In this document: one piece after another, positions 56,701-64,000 of the stretch | Numbering within the stretch: position 1 is the stretch's first letter | Layout: every line of letters starts with the position of its first letter | Origin: Antedon mediterranea | Lineage: Eukaryota > Echinodermata > Crinoidea > Comatulida > Antedonidae | DNA length: 64,000 nucleotides | Reading direction: 5' to 3' | Assembly: GCF_964355755.1 (NCBI RefSeq) | Contig: NC_092671.1 | Location: forward strand, 34,739,304 to 34,803,303 | Notes under the pieces: generated by a model | Databases searched by the model: none | The model's input: only the letters and a program-made list of their open reading frames with translations | What the model was told of the DNA's origin: nothing | Made by a program: the position numbers and the translations under genes

Positions 56701-59700
56701 TTGTCTCACAGCGAAAAAATAACAGATATTCTCGAAAGGGCCAATGCTAGGAAAAAATATGACCAACTATAGTGAGGTACGAAATTTGTACATCAATTAA
56801 GTTTGCGTTTGTTTAATATTCCGGAAAATCGTCATGGGTTTTGTTATGTTTATTTATATTGTTTTATCAGGTTTTCAAATTGACGAACTAAATGAAATGA
56901 ATTGAAAAAAAAAGTTACAGAAAACACAACTGCTTTATATACTGAATATCTATGATTACAGATGTCCTCATAACCTATGACATGACCCTCGCTGACCTTA
57001 TGCTTCATTTTTCTATGGATATATTTATCTTTATCTTAATAATATATTATTACCTCAATAGTAAGTTCGTTTTGAGCTTCTTTTGCTGCGTCTAAATGTT
57101 GGTGGAGTTCCTCATTCTCTGTCTTATACTGAGAAAAGAATAAAAAAAAGTTATCAATAATGATAAAGTATTTAACATATTCCACATTCATGGTTTTAAT
57201 TAAGAGTTTGTTTGTTATTTTGCAGTACTTATACTTATTTTAAACGAACTAGACACAATTAAAATTGATAGAAGTAAAGAAAATTATACAGAGAGAAAGA
57301 TTAGAGTCGAGTGGCAGGTCCAGAAAACCATGTACAAGACTCTCCATGGTTCTGGTGGTAGAACAAAGACTTCTCGGATAAGGACTTAAAACTGCACACA
57401 TCTTTCAGAAGAGTAGGGGGATACCCTTGTGTACTGAACCCTCTCAGCCTCTGTCATAGACAAACCAAAGAGCGTCATTTAATGGCGCCTACATGTGTAC
57501 ACCTGTGCACAATTCAGCGCAGTTAGCCTGCAGACACAGGTTACTCCCACATATATTTACTATTTTATTTTACCTTCCTGTTTGTTTGCTGCAAATTCAC
57601 AATCTGTGCTAGTAATGATGTGACCTCTTCTTGTTGTTTATAAAACTCTTCTAGTTTCTTACTTAGTTCTTCTTGTAATACTAAATTTCTAGTGTGTTCT
57701 TCACCTACAAAATCACAAAAGGAAAATCATGTCAAAATTATTGTACTGCAGTTACTGCAGTAACTATATTTTTTAAACTGCAAAATATATGATTTTAGTT
57801 TGTCAGTCAGTCACTGCAATACAGTGTGTGATTACTCAAAACGGTTGCTAAATAAATACATATGCAAATGTAAAAAGCAAACAAAATGTAGTTACTGCAT
57901 ATCTTTGGCATGGTCCCTATATATAATTTGTTTTTAAATAATTTCAGGGACTCAAGTAGGAAGATGGATTGATGCCCACTAAATACAAAAAAAGGTTTGG
58001 CATGATAAAGATATTTCATTCTGTATGTGTAGAGAGAGATAGACAAATATTCCTAAAATTAGGCTGTGAACAAATGTTGAAAAACCAGGTTCTGTCAATT
58101 GGAATTTAATTTATTATGGGGTTGAAGTCAAAATAGTACAGCAACATTATTTTGGCCAAATTTACTACAGTCTGCAACCACATAGGGCTTCTGCAAAAAA
58201 AACAAAAAACATTTAATACAAATAAAAATGAATATTAACCTAATTCATAAAAGCAATCTTGCATCAATTCCTTCTCCTTTTCTTCGATAGTATCTGCATA
58301 TGATTTTAAATTGGAAGATTCTATCCTCAGTTCTAGATTCTGTTCTTCTAAATTGCGAACTTTTTTCTGCAGCGTATCAACATCTATGAACTGTGAGTGA
58401 TACGATTTACGATCCCTGACGAAAAAAAAACCAGATTATATTTCAATTTAATTAATTTGCAACCAAGAAAAAACCGCTAATGATTGTTATTGATTACAAT
58501 ACAGATTTTTGAAAATTTAAATTAACATGAAAAGAAAACATTGCATATTTTAATTTTATTTTTCTAAATTTAAATTCATCAAAAAAAATGTTTCATATTA
58601 ATATTCATTAAAATGATCCAAACTAGTCTAATACAATTTTTTCTTCACTAGTACATTTCCACAAAAAATCTGTATATAAAAATTATTTTATGACCAAGGC
58701 AACAACATTTGAAAAAGGGCCTACATTGTATTTTAGTTCATTTATTATTTTTATTTATTCCTTTCAGTGATGATACATAAAAAATTGAACACTAAGGAGG
58801 ACAAGAGCTGTCAAAGACAACTATCGCCAAAAGCTGTGTCACTCCAACTACAGACAATAAAAAAATACGAGCAAAAAAGAATTATGAATTACAAAATATA
58901 AATAAAATGAACAAATAAATGAAAATCCATTGATTGGATAGTGAACGATTGGCCTTCATGTGAGGAAATTCAGATTAGGCCCTCTCCTACAAACCCACAG
59001 TAGGCGCAGTACATTCCCTGTCACAAATAGCACACCAGTAAGCCATTACTCTTTTTTAAAAGTTCTTTATCCTGAAATGTGTGTACACTGGACCAATGGC
59101 TTCACATCCCATCCAAAGCATCTTGCCAAAGGGTATAAGTACTTAATGTATGTGGGCAAGACACTCTATTCACCCAGGTGTACAAATGGGTACCTGGTAA
59201 GGTTATGACACAACTTTATGCTGATTATTAACTGCACCATGGGAGTATGTTTCCATACGTGTTTGATCCAAAAAATGACCGGAGTAATAATAAGTACAGC
59301 TCTTTAACTACATTAGGTGCTAAAACAGAATATTATTATTGTGCTAGTTTGATACCCTTGTCACTCTACTGTTTGTGGCTCTATTCTCTGCTACATTAAA
59401 CTAACCACAAATAAGGGAGTGGGGGGGGGGGGACTATATTCAAGTACTATGGACTGAATAATGATAAGACTTACTCCTGTAATTCATCTTCACTCTCACT
59501 GTATGATATGTCATTGGTGTAAATCTGAAGTAACTGCTCTTTCAATTTCATCTCATGTCTAAGTTGTGTATTCTGAAAATCAAATAATATATAATAAACA
59601 TATTTGATAATGATGATGTTAATAATATATTTTGCAAATTATTAAGTTATTAAATTTTTTAAAAAAAATATTTTAGATTGTTGAAGTTAAATTGCCTGTG

Positions 59701-62689
59701 TCTACAAATGTGCCCACGCTTGTTAGCTTTCACACTACTATGTTATTTTAATCTCAATTTTGTGCTTGCAAGTTATTAAAACATAAGGCAATATATCCAC
59801 TGGCTATATCATTCTTTTATTTTTCTTTTATTTTTAGACAGTAGATCATACATTTGTGATGTTTGGTTTTCACACTACTGTAAGATTTTCGGTACACCAT
59901 ATATATAATTATTAATAGTAAAATGTTAGTAATTGTTATATAATAACCATTTTGTAGAATAAGAGGGTTTTAGCATATCATACCAAAACGTCAACATTTT
60001 GGAAATACACTGTATACAGCAAACTTGAATTTACCATGTAATTTTAACATAGTTCAATAAATTATTAGATTATTATTTTGAATTATCAAAAAAAAAAACG
60101 TTTTATATTTTATCATAAAAAAAAAATTTAATAACATATTTCACCACAAAACACCTAATCGGGGCAGATTCAAATTTACATAGTTCAAACATGGAGGTAT
60201 ATCAAGGTTCAAAAGAAAATACTTCTACTACTCTATATCCACATCAAATATATTGTGCACTTCAATCACCATGAAAATGGAATTGAATTTGCTCATTTAA
60301 AGGAATAAACAAAACATATACTATCACCACGGTTACTGCCATAGTAACCAATGGTAATTAGAATAAGCCAACAGCAATAAGAAAACCCAATCTATGTGGT
60401 GGTAAGGAAGGATGATGGTGCTGGTGAGAGTGAAGATGTGATAAAATGTGTTGAAGACATTTGTGATGGTGGTTGTAAATATGGGTGGTGGTAATGACAG
60501 TGGTATTGGTTTAAAATGGCATTTTTATGGTGATGGTAATGACAGTGGTATTGGTTACTTAAATGGTATTTTTGATGATGGTGATAAAGACGGTGGAATT
60601 TATGAAGTATTGGTGTTTGTGATAAATGTGGTGGTGGTATTGGTTAATAAAATGGTGTTGATGGTGATGTGGTAATGATGGTGGTATTGGTTAATAAAAT
60701 GGTATTTGTGATGATGGTGATGTGGTAATGATGGTGGTATTGGTTAATTAAAATGGTGTTTGTGATGATGTCGTAATGATGGTGGTATTGGTTAATAAAA
60801 GGGGGTTTGTGATGATGGTGATGTGGTAATGATGGTGGTATTGGTTAATAAAATGGGGTTTGTGATGATGGTGATGATGGTGATGTGGTAATGATGGTGG
60901 TATTGGTTAATAAAATGGGGTTTGTGATGATGGTGATGATGGTAATTTGGTAATGATGGTGGTATTGGTTAATGAAATGGGGTTTGTGATGATGGTGATG
61001 TGGTAATGATGGTGGTATTAATTAATAAACTGGTATTTGTGATGATGGTGATGTGGTAATGATGGTGGTATTAATTAATAAACTGGTATTTGTGATGATG
61101 GTGATGTGGTAATGATGGTGGTATTGGTTAATAAAATGGGGTTTGTGATGATGTTAATGTGGTAATGATGGTGGTATTGGTTAATAAAATGGGGTTTGTG
61201 ATGATTGTGGTGAAAAAACTATAGTGTTCATAGAGGTTAACAGAATGATAGGGATAAAGAATAGTGACGATAGTTATGATGATGTTGTATTAAAAAAGGC
61301 CATAAAGCAAGAATGAGCAGTTAAGTGGTAATTTCCATGTACTCAGCATAAAACTCAAATTTGTTCAACTATACATTAAGTATAGTTACTACTTATAACT
61401 TTCTCACCTGGTCCGTTGCTAGAGTTAGTTGCTCGTCGGTTAAGTTCAACTTATCTTCTAAACTTTTATTTTGAAGCAGTAAATTTTGTCCGATCTTTGC
61501 CGCCAATTCCAGATCCTTTTCTTTCTGTAATAAACATTGTAAAAAACGGTTAAACATTGTCTGTAAAGTTTGGTTTTGTAGAATGCATTCTATAAAGTAA
61601 GAAAGGATTTTTATTTTGAGAAAGCGGACTCTTAACAAGATTTTGAGACAGCTTAATGGTACTGGTTGGGTCAGGTCAGCTTTCCTACAAACCACCATCA
61701 TCATTTCTACTTTTCGAATTATATCTCACTCTTCAAGGAGAAAGCGCTATTATCAGTTTATCCAGGTAAGCTACATAGGCACGAAATAGACTAGATAAAT
61801 TTGAAAGGTCATTAGATTTTATGCACTTAAGCAATTTTATAAAATCTTAAAATAGCCATAGAACATTTTTGTTATGATACCTGCACAGACACACCTACAA
61901 AAATCAAATATAAATATTTAACCATTTTGTTTAACTATGTTATTGAACCTTGAATAATCCAAACAAGGCACTTAATGTAAATATATAAAAAAATGAAAAA
62001 TGCAGATATCAGCAAAAATGGAACTGATAACCGGATGCAATGATAATAAAGTTTTCAATGATAGTTTTATCATCCTAATGCAAACAACATTCCAAAACAT
62101 AAAACATTAATTTGCATTTTATATTAGATTACAATCTTATAAACACACACATTACATTTCATTGACGTAAATATAAATTATAAAAGAATGTATGTGATGA
62201 TAAATCCAACAATTTAAATATGTATAATAACTTTTTTTTAAATGTAAGTTTTTTCTTTATCATTTAAGAATGCAACCATTGTTACAGTCCTTTTGTTATT
62301 CTTACAATCATTCACTGTATTTAACGTTTAATTTTTTTTTAAACCTGAATATTAGAAGATCTAATGGTATAAATATGTAAACTTATTTCTAGGTAAAATA
62401 TTATATAGTGAACACACACTTTGTTAGTATTTTATATTTCTAAATCACACAACTAATACTGCCCATTGCAAAAACCAGCTTCAGTAGAGTGCTTGCCCAA
62501 GAAGTTGCTTGCCCAGGATGCAGAGCCCAGAACAGGGCTTTAAGCTAAACACAGTTATTTCATATTACAATAACATAAATCAAAAGAACAAAGGGTAACA
62601 AATGATTCTGACCTCATCCAGTAACTTGGTAACTGCATCAACATCGTTGTACGTCTTTTTCATCTGAACCATTCTCTCGGAACATAAGG
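50719..62689 (-). CDS. TRAK: TRAK/Milton kinesin adaptor, 3' thirteen exons
   Basis: Couples mitochondria, through Miro, to kinesin-1 and dynein-dynactin. Exons in transcript order: 62689-62613, 61524-61408, 59572-59475, 58415-58240, 57704-57574, 57128-57054, 56608-56462, 54661-54582, 54113-53910, 53765-53461, 53245-53087, 51972-51870, 51394-50719. All have GT-AG sites, and the phases join into one 781-codon frame ending at the stop codon. The HAP1_N coiled-coil domain starts LCSERMVQMKKTYNDVDAV and includes the dynein-binding CC1-box AAKIG. Then come LRHEMKLKEQLLQIYT, a Spindly-type motif SLAAEL, LETALKRLSLRRQN, LQIVKPMEG, DQRPGVVVKGFR and FSEPTYTYTTS, followed by a Ser-rich tail with LASVLQERGTS. 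Upstream exons lie beyond the window. Introns carry several MITEs and a minisatellite. Invertebrates usually have one TRAK/milton gene, and I cannot say whether this is the only one here. Confidence 0.93.
52421..52939. mobile_element. TTAA-type MITE in a TRAK intron
   Basis: Ends AGATGTGTTGTCCC and GGGACAATACATCT, TTAA on both sides (52417-52420 and 52940-52943). A longer member of the family present in the introns of genes 2 and 3. Confidence 0.75.
54318..54552. mobile_element. Partial MITE of the same family
   Basis: Shares CCATTGGCTGGCAGC and AATGGCATATT blocks with the MITE at 23157 and ends GGGGGACAATATATAT next to TTAA. The left end is not found. Confidence 0.65.
56193..56347. mobile_element. 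TTAA-type MITE in a TRAK intron
   Basis: GCCCTGTCTACACTATCAAC to GTGCAGACAGAGC, with TTAA at both flanks. Same family as 46839 and 48287, central part in opposite orientation. Confidence 0.75.
57335..57450 (+). mobile_element. SINE fragment in a TRAK intron
   Basis: CTCCATGGTTCTGGTGGTAG and the following bases match the body of the SINE at 9674-9974. The tRNA-like head is degraded. Confidence 0.65.
58737..58930 (-). mobile_element. LINE 3' end fragment in a TRAK intron
   Basis: TTATTTATTCCTTTC followed by GACAAGA/GACAA and TGTGTCACTCCAAC parallels the 3' UTR and tail of the LINE at 730-968, in the same orientation. Confidence 0.55.
58960..59215. repeat. Dispersed repeat, SINE-like
   Basis: A segment ending CAGGTGTACAAATGGGTACC and TGGTAAGG resembles widespread short interspersed sequences of marine invertebrates. 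The 82-codon frame across it is not supported. Confidence 0.35.
60445..61212. repeat. ~50-bp minisatellite in a TRAK intron
   Basis: About a dozen units of GATGATGGTGATGTGGTAAT plus GATGGTGGTATTGGTTAATA plus an AAATGGGGTTTGT tail, with internal ATGGTG sub-repeats and length variants. It lies between the second and third TRAK exons of the window. Confidence 0.85.
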
Positions 62690-64000
62690 CTGAAAAATAA
62701 TAATAAAAAGTTCTATTTTACATAATAATTAAAATTGCTGGTTGATTCTCCAGTTTATTTTTATTCCAATTGGCATTAGATTTCCATAACAAGTATTATA
62801 CGTATGAAACGCTATGTGCCCCAAAATGATATCATATGAGTTACTTTTAAGGTTTGGGTAAGCATGGAGCTATACATTTATAGCTCCATGGTGTAAGGTT
62901 TGTATAAAAACAAAATCACATGTGACAATGTATTTAGCCTGACACTACATTCACCAGGAGAATCAGATACTTTTAACTGTACTAAGGTACTTTTATCTAT
63001 AAGTATAAGTACATGTTTCTTCAATTAAAAATAAGTCTCTTTTAAAAAATAAAACTCTATTTATAATGAAATATTTGTAAATTCATATTTTATGACATGA
63101 CACGACATTTATAAAAGGTCAAACAATGTATTGTGTATAAAAATAACCAATAATTATTTAACCTAATTTTATTTATCTGTAATAATCTGTATAGAAAGCC
63201 CACATAAATATAAAAAGATAAAATAATCTCAAATGTTCAATGTTCAACTGTAAGCACCAAATATTAGCATAATTCAAGTGTAATGTTTTATTATTAAAAA
63301 TGGCCTGATTTTAGCACTGTACGACCAAGGAAATCTAATAACAGGGCACTTAACTCGCCTTGCCAAAATAGGAACTTTTAACACTTAGCAGTCCTTTGAT
63401 CTTATTTCTGGCTACAACAAATACCAACAGTACTGTGCTATGCATATTTCCGCGGCGTGCTGTCTGTTAAGGGGTGTGAAACTGATCATGTCGCAACCAC
63501 ATATAAACCCTTTGATCTCCAGAGCTCAGCATCCTGTTGTTAAATTGCCTTGGTATGATCAGTAATCATACGCATAATCGCATTATCACAATTTTTCACT
63601 ACCAGATTCATTAAACAATAAGATGCATATAGAAAATGTTAAGAATGGAGTTTTGTAATTGCTATTTGGGGATACAGGTGCACAATTACATTAGGCTAGT
63701 TATGGCTAATTATAGCCCAGTGGATCCAGGGGGTGCAACTAGGGACATGTACTCCCCGTTTTTGACAGCTACAATTTTGACAGAATATTGATATTTATAA
63801 ATAGCTGTCTCCCATTAAAAAAAATCATGGATCTGACCATGCATGAGAAAATGAGACATACTGTAGAAGTATTCATACAAATTAAAGAAGCTGCATGTGT
63901 CTCTTAACACATATCTATTTAAATGTTTACATGCAAATAATCTATAAAAAATTTCCATACACGTACAAGTCTGTCTAAACAGAAAAAAATTGTAATTTTA
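62690..64000. other. TRAK intron, no further exon recognised
   Basis: AT-rich. A 12-base inverted repeat (CATGGAGCTATA, spacer CATT) sits at 62863-62890. No segment shows the residues expected upstream of the HAP1_N start, so the next exon is probably outside the window. Confidence 0.5.

Noticed and set aside
60448-60675. 75-codon glycine/valine-rich frame
   Set aside because: Direct translation of the intronic minisatellite.

Overview
The window is eukaryotic nuclear DNA. It has spliced genes with GT-AG introns, AT-rich non-coding DNA, LTR and non-LTR retrotransposons, tRNA-derived SINEs, many terminal-inverted-repeat (TIR) elements, C2H2 zinc-finger arrays and a metazoan TRAK/Milton gene. 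The mix suggests a marine invertebrate, perhaps a deuterostome such as an echinoderm. The species cannot be read from the sequence, so that placement is inference. Layout: 0.6-7.9 kb is a three-level nest. A C2H2 zinc-finger remnant is split by a CR1/Jockey-like LINE, which is itself split by an LTR retrotransposon that keeps gag-protease but no polymerase (TSD ACATG). 8.75-11.7 kb is a TIR-bounded element containing a class II tRNA-derived SINE. 11.95-18.69 kb is a second nest. A roughly 1.05 kb TIR element of Mutator-like type (10-bp TSD) has received an inverted copy of its own family (a second 10-bp TSD) and an intact Gypsy retrotransposon with indistinguishable LTRs and one 1331-codon gag-pol ORF. 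20.3-44.4 kb holds the most interesting content: five two-exon genes for small two-pass membrane proteins. The membrane hairpin lies in exon 1 and one or two PPxY (WW-domain ligand) motifs lie in the C-terminal tail, with the last ones encoded by exon 2. Three are on the minus strand and two on the plus strand. Two C2H2 zinc-finger genes are interleaved with them. Much of this region is one tandem duplication (about 21.02-28.81 kb and 28.81-39.29 kb) whose junction shows AAAG microhomology. It copied one membrane gene, one zinc-finger gene and the second exon of another membrane gene. Later insertions into one copy can be read against the empty site in the other. 44.4-50.7 kb is gene-poor and holds MITEs, fold-back elements and minisatellites. 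50.7-62.7 kb holds thirteen exons of a TRAK/Milton mitochondrial-transport adaptor on the minus strand. Its 5' end lies outside the window. How the genes work together: the PPxY proteins look like membrane-anchored recruiters of WW-domain proteins such as NEDD4-family ubiquitin ligases (inference from motifs). No functional link to the neighbouring zinc-finger genes or TRAK can be shown from sequence alone.
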